DNA of 50,922 nucleotides, from the NCBI GenBank assembly GCA_028691765.1, contig JAQUYS010000003.1, positions 1 through 50,922 on the forward strand. Reading direction: 5' to 3'. The notes under the pieces are model-generated. The model did not search any database. It had not been told where the DNA came from and saw nothing but the letters and a program-made list of their open reading frames with translations. Made by a program: the position numbers and the translations under genes. Each line of letters starts with the position of its first letter. Within the stretch, counting starts at the first letter, position 1. Positions 18,876 through 28,618 of the stretch are shown one piece after another. The stretch is from Candidatus Nanoarchaeia archaeon (GTDB lineage: Archaea > Nanobdellota > Nanobdellia > Woesearchaeales > SKGA01).

Positions 18876-19873
18876 ATTAATTTATATTTTCTATAGAATT
18901 GAATTGATTCTCTCATTGCATTCTCAAAAGATTGTTTCGGTTTCCACCCCAAATATTTTCTAGCTTTAGAGGAATCAAAATACCTAAATCTAAATTTAAG
19001 ATCCGTACTAGCTGAAGTGACTGGACTTTTAGTTCCAAAAATATTTTCAACAATCAAAGAGAAAAATTTCATTGGAGGCAACATCCAAAAAGGCAGTACC
19101 TTCTCAATTTTTTTCACACGCAATAATTTTGCAACAATATTAAATAAATCAAGATATGTTAAAAACTCATTCGCGAGAATATAGTTTTCTCCAGATTTTC
19201 CTTTTTTCATAGCGAGAATATGTCCTTCAATAGCATCTTTAACAGATACAACTGCATTGCCTCCAGGAGGTGCAAAAAGTATTTCTTCAGATTTTATTTT
19301 TTTTACAAGAGTTCCAACATGCATTCCAAAATCACCTTCCCCATAAATTGTGGTCGGCGAAACAACACAAACATTTAAACCCTTTTTATTAAAATTAGAA
19401 CACAACTTAATTTCTATGTGTTTAGAATACATATACATATCATCTTTGAAACTTTTAAAATCAAATCGTGCATTTTCATCTAAAGGCACATCTTTAAATT
19501 TAGGAATTCCTATTCCTGCTGTCGAAGCAGTTACAACCACTTTCTTAATTTTCTGTTTTAAACATTCATCTAAAAGCATTTTAGTTCCGATAACATGAGT
19601 TTGATAAATTAATTTATTTTTGAATTTATTGTGCGACACAACTCCTGCAACATGATATACATATTTTTGACCTTGAAGGGCTTTTTTAAGATCTTCTTCA
19701 TTAGTTATATCTCCATAAATTACCTTCAATTTCAAACCATTTAGAAAAGGATGCCATGTATTTTCTTGTATTAAAATAGTTATATTGTTGTTCTTGTTCT
19801 TAGATAATTCACGAACCAAATTAGAACCAACTTGACCAGTTGCACCAGTCACCAAAACGTTGTTTTTAACCAT
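18872..19873 (-). CDS. NAD-dependent epimerase/dehydratase (extended SDR, dihydroflavonol-reductase-like)
   Basis: VLVTGATGQVGSNLVREL (GxxGxxG), YxxxK region MYSKHIEIK, VVSPTTIYGEGDFG. Confidence 0.88.
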   Translation of the reverse strand: MVKNNVLVTGATGQVGSNLVRELSKNKNNNITILIQENTWHPFLNGLKLKVIYGDITNEEDLKKALQGQKYVYHVAGVVSHNKFKNKLIYQTHVIGTKMLLDECLKQKIKKVVVTASTAGIGIPKFKDVPLDENARFDFKSFKDDMYMYSKHIEIKLCSNFNKKGLNVCVVSPTTIYGEGDFGMHVGTLVKKIKSEEILFAPPGGNAVVSVKDAIEGHILAMKKGKSGENYILANEFLTYLDLFNIVAKLLRVKKIEKVLPFWMLPPMKFFSLIVENIFGTKSPVTSASTDLKFRFRYFDSSKARKYLGWKPKQSFENAMRESIQFYRKYKLI

Positions 19874-19930
19874 TATAGCCTCTTTAAAGTCTTTTTAAAT
19901 ATAAACCTTTTCCTTTATAAATAAAAATTA

Positions 19931-19949
19931 GTTATTACTATCCAGTAAC
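19931..19949. promoter_or_regulatory. Palindrome GTTACT-N7-AGTAAC variant
   Basis: GTTATTACTATCCAGTAAC upstream of TATA of surface gene 20032. Confidence 0.5.
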
Positions 19950-19977
19950 AATAAAAACGAAACATTTATATATTGGT

Positions 19978-19996
19978 ATTACTTACTAATAGTAAC
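19978..19996. promoter_or_regulatory. Palindrome GTTACT-N7-AGTAAC variant
   Basis: ATTACTTACTAATAGTAAC just downstream of TATA of surface gene 20032. Confidence 0.5.
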
Positions 19997-20031
19997 ACCT
20001 TGAGATTTAGGTGCAAAAAAGAGGTAAAAAA

Positions 20032-21318
20032 ATGAATTTCAAAAAAATGTTCAAAACAATGGCTATAATTTCAATAGTTGTATTAACTCTATTAATGGTA
20101 ACAATCACACCTGCTTTAGGTATGACTCCAATGTATAGAGAAAAAGTAGATGTTACATTAAAACCAAATGTAATCACTCCATATAATGTAGATACAACTG
20201 CACCAAATACACGTTTAGAGTGTAGAGTAAACGGACAATTAGTAAAATGTAATGATTTTTGGGGAAACAAAGATTTAGAAATTACATTAAAAGTATTTGA
20301 TGAATCCAGTACTAAATCATATTATTTAGTTAGAGATTATGTAGAAAGCAAAAACTTAGGTGATGATTTAGAATTAATGCCAAAATTCTTTGAAGGAACA
20401 AAAACTCAAATCAATACAGAAGGTATGAAAGAATTATTGTTTTATTCAGTCGATGAAAAAGGCAACAAAGAAGCAGTAAAATCACAAGTTTTCAAAATAG
20501 ATAAAACTGCACCAATAACTAAATTTAGAAAACCAGCAGCAACAAATACTGCAAAATTCACAGTTGAATTTGACGGATTAGATACTTTATCAGGAATAAA
20601 AACATTCGTATATAGTTTAGATGGTGGAAAATCTTTAGTATCTGCAGACAGAATTTCAATAGAAACTGAAGGAACGTACACAGTTCAAGTTTATGCTGTT
20701 GATAACGCAGGTAACGAAGGAAACGTTGTTGAATTTACAACCACATTAGACTTACCTTCAAACGAAGATGATGATGACGATGGTGGAAATTCAGGCGGTT
20801 CATCCAGTGGAAGTTCAACTTACATTGCACCACAAATAATCAATTTAACTGAAGCTCAAGTAAAAGCAGGATACAATGTAGTATTAAGAGAAAGAGATCA
20901 ATTAAAATTCAGATTAGAAGGAAAAGATTATGTTTTCAAAATCGAAGACATATTTAACTACAAAGTTAAAGCAAGTCTTCAAGGAGTTAGCGAATTCGCA
21001 CAACGTGAAAGCAAAACTTTCGATCTTGATAACGACGGAATGATTGATTTTAAAGTTACAATTGGTTCAGTAACCTCAACAACCGCTTTAGTGTCTGTAA
21101 TTGCAAAAGAAGAAATTGCACCACAAGTTGAAGAAGAAGTTGAAGAAGCAGAAGACGAAGTTGAAGAACAATTTGCAACTGAACAAGCACAAGAACCATC
21201 ATTCATGAATAAAATCACAGGAATGGTTGCAGGAGCAAGTGCACCTGTTAAAGTTGGCGTTGGAGTATTCGTATTATTAATATCTCTAATCGCAGTATTG
21301 CTTTTCAGCCGTAAATAA
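20032..21318 (+). CDS. Surface protein with Ig-like domains and C-terminal KITGMV + TM anchor
   Basis: Signal peptide (MAIISIVVLTLLMVTITPALG); TAPxTxFRKP...DGLDTLSGIKTFVYSLDGGKS...YTVQVYAVDNAGNEG Ig-like module; C-terminal KITGMVAGASAPVKVGVGVFVLLISLIAVLLFSRK. Confidence 0.78.
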   Translation: MNFKKMFKTMAIISIVVLTLLMVTITPALGMTPMYREKVDVTLKPNVITPYNVDTTAPNTRLECRVNGQLVKCNDFWGNKDLEITLKVFDESSTKSYYLVRDYVESKNLGDDLELMPKFFEGTKTQINTEGMKELLFYSVDEKGNKEAVKSQVFKIDKTAPITKFRKPAATNTAKFTVEFDGLDTLSGIKTFVYSLDGGKSLVSADRISIETEGTYTVQVYAVDNAGNEGNVVEFTTTLDLPSNEDDDDDGGNSGGSSSGSSTYIAPQIINLTEAQVKAGYNVVLRERDQLKFRLEGKDYVFKIEDIFNYKVKASLQGVSEFAQRESKTFDLDNDGMIDFKVTIGSVTSTTALVSVIAKEEIAPQVEEEVEEAEDEVEEQFATEQAQEPSFMNKITGMVAGASAPVKVGVGVFVLLISLIAVLLFSRK

Positions 21319-21390
21319 ATTATTTTTTTATTTTTTTCAAATAAAAAACTTTTTAAACAAACAAGTAAATGTAAATTAATTGGTGAAAAA

Positions 21391-22002
21391 ATGAAATTAA
21401 ACGAAATTATCAAAAATACTCGTACAAAAATAAATGAACAAACTGCAAAATTACCTGTAGTTGGAAAAACTTTAACACAGAAAATGACTCCCAAAACCAT
21501 AGCAAAAACTGCTTTGGCTACATTAATAGGAGTAACTATGTTGAAAGACAATGTTCATTTTGGTTCTGTAGATTTAAACAATATTCATGGTGAAAATCAT
21601 TATGTTTTTGGGGTCCTTCCAATTACAGAAGCAAGAGGGTCAGGAAATATATACTCATTTGGTTTAATTGCACCTATAACTGAGTTAGATGATTATGTCG
21701 GAAATTCTGTTTCAATAGGATTGCTTGGTGCAGTTAGTTCTGTAGATGGAAAAACAAATGGAAACGTTTCTTCTATGGCACTATTAGGCACACTTAGTTA
21801 TTTTAAAGAAAATGCAAAATTCAATGGAGATGTTAATTCATGGGCCATTGTAGGTGGTCTAATAGAATATGCGGATAGATCTCGTACATCTGGAAATGTT
21901 GATTGTAGAGGGATTGTTGTTAGAAATCATTTCGAGAAAGGATTAGGCAATATAACTATCAAAAATATGGCTGAACAAACCCATTACAATCCGTTAGAAT
22001 AG
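21391..22002 (+). CDS. Hypothetical repeat protein, possible beta-solenoid
   Basis: Repeating ~22-25 aa units of form G-N-[IV]-x-S-x-[GA]-L-[IL]-x-x-[IVL] (GNIYSFGLIAPITE, GNSVSIGLLGAVSS, GNVSSMALLGTLSY, GDVNSWAIVGGLIEY, GNVDCRGIVV). Confidence 0.6.
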   Translation: MKLNEIIKNTRTKINEQTAKLPVVGKTLTQKMTPKTIAKTALATLIGVTMLKDNVHFGSVDLNNIHGENHYVFGVLPITEARGSGNIYSFGLIAPITELDDYVGNSVSIGLLGAVSSVDGKTNGNVSSMALLGTLSYFKENAKFNGDVNSWAIVGGLIEYADRSRTSGNVDCRGIVVRNHFEKGLGNITIKNMAEQTHYNPLE

Positions 22003-22019
22003 TTTTTTTTATTCCATAA

Positions 22020-22061
22020 GAAACTTTGTTTCGTTGGTGCCAAAAATAGTTTCTATTTTTG
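22020..22061 (+). promoter_or_regulatory. Tandem hairpins upstream of small ORF 22098-22286 (terminator or 5'UTR structure)
   Basis: GAAACtttGTTTC (22020-22032) and CAAAAATAGtttCTATTTTTG (22041-22061). Confidence 0.55.
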
Positions 22062-22097
22062 TGCATTTTAATAATCAACATGCAAGAGGAAAAGAAA

Positions 22098-22286
22098 ATG
22101 GCAAATATAGAAACAACATTGGAACCTTGTCCGAACAGAGTTAAAAATCATTTTGAAGAAAATCCCCTTCCAATCCATAAACATTTATGCTTAAATACTT
22201 ATTGCGATAAACAACATCAAGAAAAAGATTCACAAGGTAATCCAACGGGTATTAAATACTGTTGGTGCGAATACTATAAAGATTAA
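22098..22286 (+). CDS. Small Cys-rich hypothetical protein
   Basis: MANIETTLEPCPN...HLCLNTYCDKQ...KYCWCEYYKD; start after gaggaaaag. Confidence 0.5.
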   Translation: MANIETTLEPCPNRVKNHFEENPLPIHKHLCLNTYCDKQHQEKDSQGNPTGIKYCWCEYYKD

Positions 22287-22319
22287 ATTTATATACTTCT
22301 TCCTTATTCATCATATTGG

Positions 22320-22643
22320 GTGAATATTATGTATCATAATAAAGATTCAAATACGATTTTATATTGGGTAATTGCAGTTCTTTTAGTTGTCATTCTTGGA
22401 ACATACGGTTATATTGCATATGATAAATATGTAGAAACTAAAGAACAAGAAAAAATTGACTTAATGAACCAAGGTGCAGTATTAGGTGCAGAACAAGCAA
22501 TAATGCAACTAATAAATGAAGCTTCAAAATGTCAACCATTTCCAGTCAGATATGAAAATACGACTGTAACAATGTTTGCTTTAGAATGCACAAATTTAGC
22601 ACAAGTTGCTTCAGCAACATTACAAGCAAGACAAAGTGAATAA
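22320..22643 (+). CDS. Small single-TM hypothetical protein
   Basis: TM WVIAVLLVVILGTYGYIAY. Confidence 0.5.
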   Translation: MNIMYHNKDSNTILYWVIAVLLVVILGTYGYIAYDKYVETKEQEKIDLMNQGAVLGAEQAIMQLINEASKCQPFPVRYENTTVTMFALECTNLAQVASATLQARQSE

Positions 22644-22965
22644 ACAAATTTTATTTGATATTTTTTTATTTATTTTACCTCTTCCATTTATGTGGTTTAC
22701 ACATAATGAATTATTTATATCTCTTTTAGTTCTATGTTTAATCATAACAACATTCTCCATAAAATATGAAAAAAATGAAATCTATCTTTTATTGCTAGGA
22801 ATAATAGCAGGAATTATTGCAGAAATTGGTGGAGATTATTTTAACAAAGTACAATATTGGGAACAAGGTTCTTTTTTTGGAGTTCCATTCTGGCTTCCAT
22901 TATTATGGGGATATGGTGTAGTTTATTTTAGAAGAATAGGTAATTGGATAGTCTCTCTTAAATAA
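22636..22965 (+). CDS. Small multi-TM hypothetical protein
   Basis: Hydrophobic, QGSFFGVPFWLPLLWGYGVVYFRRIG; likely in-frame GTG start at 22636. Confidence 0.5.
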   Translation: MNKQILFDIFLFILPLPFMWFTHNELFISLLVLCLIITTFSIKYEKNEIYLLLLGIIAGIIAEIGGDYFNKVQYWEQGSFFGVPFWLPLLWGYGVVYFRRIGNWIVSLK

Positions 22966-22999
22966 TCTGCTTGCAGAATTCAGGTAGCTGAATTAAATC

Positions 23000-23347
23000 T
23001 TACCAGTTTCTAACATAATCATTTACAGAACTAAACCATTTATTCACAGATTCATTTATTCTTTTCTTTAAAACAAGTTTATCTTTTAATCTATACACAA
23101 AAGTATACCCGCCTTTATCCAAATTCACTTGAAATTTTTCCACAATCTCCTTATCATTCAAAGACTTGATGGATTTTTGAATTGTAGTTCTATCTTTATT
23201 CATCATCTCAGAAATAGTTGCCACACAAAGAGGATCTTTTTGTTTTTCTAAAAAAAGAAATAAATCGTACTCTGATTTATTCATGGAAAAAGCACAAGTA
23301 AGTATTTCTTTAAAATTCACCATCCGACACGCAAAATTAATTTCCAT
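23000..23347 (-). CDS. Winged-HTH transcriptional regulator (TrmB/MarR-like)
   Basis: MNKSEYDLFLFLEKQKDPLCVATISEMMNKDRTTIQKSIKSLNDKEIVEKF...GGYTFVYRL. Confidence 0.7.
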   Translation of the reverse strand: MEINFACRMVNFKEILTCAFSMNKSEYDLFLFLEKQKDPLCVATISEMMNKDRTTIQKSIKSLNDKEIVEKFQVNLDKGGYTFVYRLKDKLVLKKRINESVNKWFSSVNDYVRNW

Positions 23348-24251
23348 GAGACAAATATTTTTGAGCTTCCAAAGAAGCAATACAACCCGAACCTGCAGAA
23401 GTTATTGCTTGCCAATATCTCTTCCTATCTTGAACATCTCCACATGCAAACACTCCTTCAACAGAAGTTTTTGTGTCGTTAGTAACAATATACTCTTTCT
23501 CCATTTCAAGTTTATCCTTAAACAACCCAGTATTAGGAATATGTCCGATAGCTAAAAATAATCCTTCAGTTTTAAATTCTTCAACTTCACTAGTTTTAGA
23601 ATCTTTTAATTTCAAACCTGTAACACTATTTTCTCCGAGCACTTCAACAATTTCTTTATTCATTAGAAAGTCAATTTTAGGATTAGCTTTACATCTATCA
23701 AGCATAATTGCAGAAGCTTTAAAGTTCTCACTATGGTGAATGATTGTAACTTTGCTTGCAAACTTTGTTAAAAAATTTGCTTCCTCCATTGCAGAATCTC
23801 CTCCACCAACAACAACAATCTCTTTTCCCTTAAAGAAAAAACCATCGCAAGTTGCGCAAGCAGAAACACCACGACCTTTCAAACGAGATTCACTTTCTAA
23901 TCCCAAATATCTTGCTCTAGAACCAGTTGCAATAATAACACTGTTTCCCAAATAAACTTCTTCAGAAGTTTTAATTTCAAATGGTTTCTTTGAAAAATCT
24001 ACAGATGTAACTAATTCAAATTTAGTTTCTGCACCAAATTTTTGAGCCTGAGTTCTCATTCGATTCATCAATTCAGGACCCATAATTCCTTCAGGAAAAC
24101 CAGGGAAATTTTCAACTTCAGTTGTAGTAGTTAATTGACCGCCAGGTTGTTCTCCTTCAAGTATTAAAACTTTCAAGTCAGCTCTAGCAGAATAAATTCC
24201 AGCTGTAAGTCCAGCCGGACCACTACCTATTATTATTACATCATAATCCAT
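23337..24251 (-). CDS. trxB: Thioredoxin reductase
   Basis: DVIIIGSGPAGLTAGIYSARA, CATCDG active site, VVGGGDSAMEEANFLT, GVFACGDVQD. Confidence 0.96.
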   Translation of the reverse strand: MDYDVIIIGSGPAGLTAGIYSARADLKVLILEGEQPGGQLTTTTEVENFPGFPEGIMGPELMNRMRTQAQKFGAETKFELVTSVDFSKKPFEIKTSEEVYLGNSVIIATGSRARYLGLESESRLKGRGVSACATCDGFFFKGKEIVVVGGGDSAMEEANFLTKFASKVTIIHHSENFKASAIMLDRCKANPKIDFLMNKEIVEVLGENSVTGLKLKDSKTSEVEEFKTEGLFLAIGHIPNTGLFKDKLEMEKEYIVTNDTKTSVEGVFACGDVQDRKRYWQAITSAGSGCIASLEAQKYLSHGN

Positions 24252-24260
24252 TTAAAACAC

Positions 24261-24587
24261 CTAAATTGTTTCATAAAGTTTTTGAACTTTTTGCTTTAAC
24301 AAATCTTTAGGCAAAAAACCAACTGCTCTGCCAACTTCTTTTCCACTCTTAGTTAGAATTAAACAAGGTATTCCTTGAATTCCAAATCCATTGGTTAGTT
24401 CAGGATAATCTTCAGTATTTAATTTAGCAAAGACAATTTTTCCATTGAATTCTTTAGCAACTTCTTCAAAAACCGGACCCATCATTTGACAAGGACCACA
24501 CCAAGGAGCCCAAAAATCAATCAATACAGGTAATTTTGACTCTACAACAACGCTTTTGTAATTTTCTTTTGTTATGTGTGTAATCAT
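24261..24587 (-). CDS. trxA: Thioredoxin
   Basis: VLIDFWAPWCGPCQMMGPVFEEVA; start set after ggagg. Confidence 0.95.
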   Translation of the reverse strand: MITHITKENYKSVVVESKLPVLIDFWAPWCGPCQMMGPVFEEVAKEFNGKIVFAKLNTEDYPELTNGFGIQGIPCLILTKSGKEVGRAVGFLPKDLLKQKVQKLYETI

Positions 24588-24682
24588 ATTTATTCCTCCA
24601 AATACGCTTGTGCTAAAATAAATCACAACTCATTTATAAAATGTGTGGAAGATGTGAATAAAACTAAATTTAAAAATCACAA

Positions 24683-25999
24683 TCAATTATGATTGATGAC
24701 AAATCTACTAGAAGTTGTTAAATATTTATTTGCGAAATCAACCACATCTTTTTTAGTTATGTTTAAAGAAAGTTTAACTTTATCTAAACCAGTAGTTTCA
24801 TCTCCAAAACGTTCTCTTTTATTTCTCTCATAAAGTTCAGTATGGATCCAACCAGGAATTTGAAGAGCGAACATTGTTTGAGGTAAATAAGACGCTTTAC
24901 ATGCCTCAACTAACGAATCATCAAAGTCACCTTGTTTTAACTTAGTTATTGCAGAATTCACTGAATCTAAAGATTCCTCTAATTTATCAGGAGAAATCTC
25001 ATAATGTAGTCTAATAATATTTGTTTTTGCTCTTTGAAATGAATTAGCTCCGACTGAATAAACCAATTTATTTTTAAAACGTAATTCTTGAAAAAGTAAA
25101 CTATTCATGCCTCCTCCCAATATCCTACAAAGATAAGGAACGTAAGTTCCTTCAACAGACTCATCTGAAGGAACTTTAAAATATATGTCTACAATTGAAT
25201 CTTTGGCATTACCAGTAACCAAATCATATTTACAAAAATCATCATACGCAGGTTGTTCATTGAATTTAATTTTTTTTGCTTTTTCTCCTTTAGGAATTTT
25301 CTCCAAATCGGAAATTATTTTCGTTTTTATTTTTTTATCTTTAAAATCTCCAACTGCACCAAAAACTAAATTTTCCCCCACATAAAATTTTGAATGATAT
25401 TTTTTTAAAGTTTCTAAAGTTAAACTTTCTAAACTTTTTAAATCTCCCAAAGTGTCTATAAATGTGATGGGATTAGCAGAATATAATTTTTTATTTATTT
25501 TTTTAGTTATATCCCAATAAGGATCGCTATTTTTCTTTCCCTCTGAAAGCATAATTTCGCGTTCAACAATTTTTCTCTCTCTTTCAAAAGTTTCTTTAGA
25601 TAAATTAGGATAAAATAAACTATCACTTACCAACTTAAAACAATTCAAAAAATTAGTATTTAACAAATAATTGGAATCATTATTTCCTGCAATAGGAAAA
25701 TTAGTCATATAATGGCCCGTACTTGCATTAATGTCCATGCCCAGGAAATTTTGCTTTAACATTCGTTCAATTTCATCAGGATGATTTTTAGAATCTCCGA
25801 AAACCATATGTTCTAGAAAATGCATTGCTCCAGAATTTTTTCTAGTTTCATGTGCCGAGCCAGCTAAAATCAAATGTCTTCCCCAACTTAAACCAAAGTT
25901 AGGAACATGTTCAAAAATAAGTGTAGCACCATTATCTAAATGGATAACTTCTCCCCTTTCTTTAATTTCTTTTTCCAACTTATTAAAATTAATGGCCAC
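24683..25999 (-). CDS. M16-family zinc metalloprotease (insulinase-like)
   Basis: HFLEHMVFGDSKN (HxxEH); RIL-GGGMNSLLFQELRFKNKLVYSVGA. Start inferred at GTG 25999 with TATA ~22-30 nt upstream; ATG 26017 also possible. Confidence 0.88.
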   Translation of the reverse strand: MAINFNKLEKEIKERGEVIHLDNGATLIFEHVPNFGLSWGRHLILAGSAHETRKNSGAMHFLEHMVFGDSKNHPDEIERMLKQNFLGMDINASTGHYMTNFPIAGNNDSNYLLNTNFLNCFKLVSDSLFYPNLSKETFERERKIVEREIMLSEGKKNSDPYWDITKKINKKLYSANPITFIDTLGDLKSLESLTLETLKKYHSKFYVGENLVFGAVGDFKDKKIKTKIISDLEKIPKGEKAKKIKFNEQPAYDDFCKYDLVTGNAKDSIVDIYFKVPSDESVEGTYVPYLCRILGGGMNSLLFQELRFKNKLVYSVGANSFQRAKTNIIRLHYEISPDKLEESLDSVNSAITKLKQGDFDDSLVEACKASYLPQTMFALQIPGWIHTELYERNKRERFGDETTGLDKVKLSLNITKKDVVDFANKYLTTSSRFVINHN

Positions 26000-26108
26000 A
26001 ATATCTAAAATAAACATCCCTTTATAAAGCTTTCTATTAGTTACTACTTTTAAGTGAACAGTATATTTCACCACACATTTTTTAAATTACTCTTTATTTT
26101 GACATTTT

Positions 26109-26573
26109 ATGTTTCCTTTAACCATAAAAGAAGTTCAAGATGAAAAAGAACTAAAACTACTTCTAAACTTTATGAAAAAACAAAAACAATATTATCCAAA
26201 GTACGATGAATGGCTACATGAAAAGTGTAAACCACGTATAGAAACAGGACAATACAGAACATTAGTATCGATTGCAGATGGAGAAATAACTGGAGACGTA
26301 GTTTGGACTCCTTTAAACAAAGACGACATAGAAATTCGAAATCTGCGAATAGACCCAAACTATCAAAACAGAGCATTAGGAACATTTCTTTTAAGACAAA
26401 TAGAAGTTCTTCAAAAAAACATATTTACAGACGTATCTGCAAACAATTTCAGCGCAGTTGAATTTTTCATATTAAATGGATTCAAAATAAGAAATATGGC
26501 TCATCTATACACCCCCAAAGTCTGGGAATTTGAAATGGAAAAACTCCAATCTTTTAAAACATTTTATAAATAA
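26109..26573 (+). CDS. GNAT-family N-acetyltransferase-like protein
   Basis: DIEIRNLRIDPNYQNRALGTFLLRQIEVLQ...VSANNFSAVEFFILNGFKI. Confidence 0.72.
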   Translation: MFPLTIKEVQDEKELKLLLNFMKKQKQYYPKYDEWLHEKCKPRIETGQYRTLVSIADGEITGDVVWTPLNKDDIEIRNLRIDPNYQNRALGTFLLRQIEVLQKNIFTDVSANNFSAVEFFILNGFKIRNMAHLYTPKVWEFEMEKLQSFKTFYK

Positions 26574-26592
26574 ACTTCTTCTTCTCAAATCA

Positions 26593-28596
26593 ATGCAATT
26601 TAAAGGATTAACATTAGATCAATTTCAAATAGATTCTATTAAAGCAATCGATGCAGGAGATTCATGTGTAGTTTCCGCATCAACAGGAACAGGAAAAACT
26701 TTAATCGCGGAATACATAATAAGTAAACATCTTCCGGAAGGGAATGTCACAATCTACACAGCACCAATTAAAGCACTCTCAAACCAAAAATACAAAGATT
26801 TCTGCAGAGATTATGGAAAAGAACAAGTTGGACTTTTAACAGGAGATTTAGATATAAATCATACAGCACCAATACTCATAATGACAACAGAAATTTATAG
26901 AAATATGTTGTTAACAAATGATGAATTATTAGACAGAGTAAAATATGTTATTTTCGATGAAGTGCATTACATAAACGATATTCAAAGAGGAAGCGTTTGG
27001 GAAGAATCAATTATTTTTTCTCCAAATCATGTGAGATTTCTTTGTTTGAGTGCAACAATTCCAAATTACGAACAATTTGCAAAATGGATACAAACCATAA
27101 AAAAACATACTGTACAAACTGTTAATTATAAACATCGACCTGTTCCATTAAATCACATAGTCTTTGATAGACGATTAGGTTTAACAACAATAGAAGAAAT
27201 AGAAAAAGATAAAATCAAAGACGAAGAATATTTGTCCTCTTTAGATATTGGACCAGGCGGAAGAAGAAAAAAGAAATTCCCACACCAAAATCAAAAAAAA
27301 TTTTTACATGAAGTAAAACACCCACATCACATCGATGTAATAAACGAAATCTTAGAAAAAGTTCCAGCATTATATTTTTGTTTTTCAAGAAAAAAAACAG
27401 AAGATTTTGCAAAAGAATTAGCATCAAAAAAAGATTTACTTTCATCACAAGAACGATTAGATGTGACAAATTATGTTAGACAAAATATAAATCAAAATAT
27501 TGCATCAATGGACACAACAAGAAATTTAAGAAACACATTAGCAAAAGGAATTGGATTTCATCATTCAGGGATGTTGCCCGCATTAAAAAATATCGTTGAA
27601 CACCTATTTGGTTTAGGTTTAATCAAAGTCCTGTACACAACAGAAACATTTTCAGTTGGAATAAACATGCCTGCAAAAACAGTAGTATTTGACGATTTAA
27701 ACAAATACGATGGAATAACTTTTAGAATGTTAAACTCAAAAGAATATTTTCAAATAGCAGGAAGAGCAGGAAGAAGAGGAATAGATAAAGAAGGAACAGT
27801 AATATCTTTAATAAACAGAAGATTAACAAACTTAGAAAAATTAACATCTATATCTACAATTGATGATGATCCAATAATCTCGCAATTCAAATTAAGTATA
27901 AACACAATATTAAATTTAATACATAATTTCGATAATAAAACACAAGAAATTTTGTTAAGAAGTAACTTCGATCATTTTGTTAGAACAACTCAAAATCAAA
28001 AAGCAGTTAGAGTAATTGCATCATTCAAAAACAAAATAAAGAAATTAGAAAAATTAGAATTTATACAAAATACAAAAAAAATGTCTAACGTTGAAGGAGG
28101 AGCATATTTAGATTATGACAAAGATTATGTTCTAACTCCAAAAGGATTATTTGCGAGAAATATTTATTCACAAGAAATTCCATTAACGGAATTATTCTTC
28201 ATGAAAAACATACATAAAATTTCAGATTTAGATTTACTCATAATTCTAGCAACATTAGTTTACGAAGAAAGAATAAACGATTATTTCATGATTAAAGGTT
28301 GCGAAAAAACATACGATAGAATAAATAAAATAATTCAAGGAACAATTTTAGAAATTGAATTAAATAAAATCTCTTTAAAACGAATGATTAATTATGTAAC
28401 TTGTTGGGCTAATGGTGGAAAATTCTTAGAACTTATGAAATACACCAACTTACAAGAAGGAGACATTATACGATTCTTTAGAAGATTAATAGATGTTTTA
28501 TCTCAGTTAAAACACGCAACAGAAGATGAAGAATTAAAAGACCGAATGACAAACATTTCTAAATTAATTGATAGAGATTTAGTAAGAGAAATATAA
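26593..28596 (+). CDS. Ski2/Mtr4-like DExH superfamily 2 helicase
   Basis: VSASTGTGKTLIAEY (Walker A), VIFDEVHYIND (DEVH), LSATIPN, TETFSVGINMPAKTVVF, QIAGRAGRRGID. Start at MQFKGLTLDQFQ. Confidence 0.92.
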   Translation: MQFKGLTLDQFQIDSIKAIDAGDSCVVSASTGTGKTLIAEYIISKHLPEGNVTIYTAPIKALSNQKYKDFCRDYGKEQVGLLTGDLDINHTAPILIMTTEIYRNMLLTNDELLDRVKYVIFDEVHYINDIQRGSVWEESIIFSPNHVRFLCLSATIPNYEQFAKWIQTIKKHTVQTVNYKHRPVPLNHIVFDRRLGLTTIEEIEKDKIKDEEYLSSLDIGPGGRRKKKFPHQNQKKFLHEVKHPHHIDVINEILEKVPALYFCFSRKKTEDFAKELASKKDLLSSQERLDVTNYVRQNINQNIASMDTTRNLRNTLAKGIGFHHSGMLPALKNIVEHLFGLGLIKVLYTTETFSVGINMPAKTVVFDDLNKYDGITFRMLNSKEYFQIAGRAGRRGIDKEGTVISLINRRLTNLEKLTSISTIDDDPIISQFKLSINTILNLIHNFDNKTQEILLRSNFDHFVRTTQNQKAVRVIASFKNKIKKLEKLEFIQNTKKMSNVEGGAYLDYDKDYVLTPKGLFARNIYSQEIPLTELFFMKNIHKISDLDLLIILATLVYEERINDYFMIKGCEKTYDRINKIIQGTILEIELNKISLKRMINYVTCWANGGKFLELMKYTNLQEGDIIRFFRRLIDVLSQLKHATEDEELKDRMTNISKLIDRDLVREI

Positions 28597-28600
28597 AAAA
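28568..28600 (+). repeat. 33-bp direct repeat, left copy (helicase 3' end)
   Basis: ttgatagagatttagtaagagaaatataaaaaa, identical to 29256-29288. Confidence 0.95.
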
Positions 28601-28618
28601 CAAAAATTGATTCTTAAT

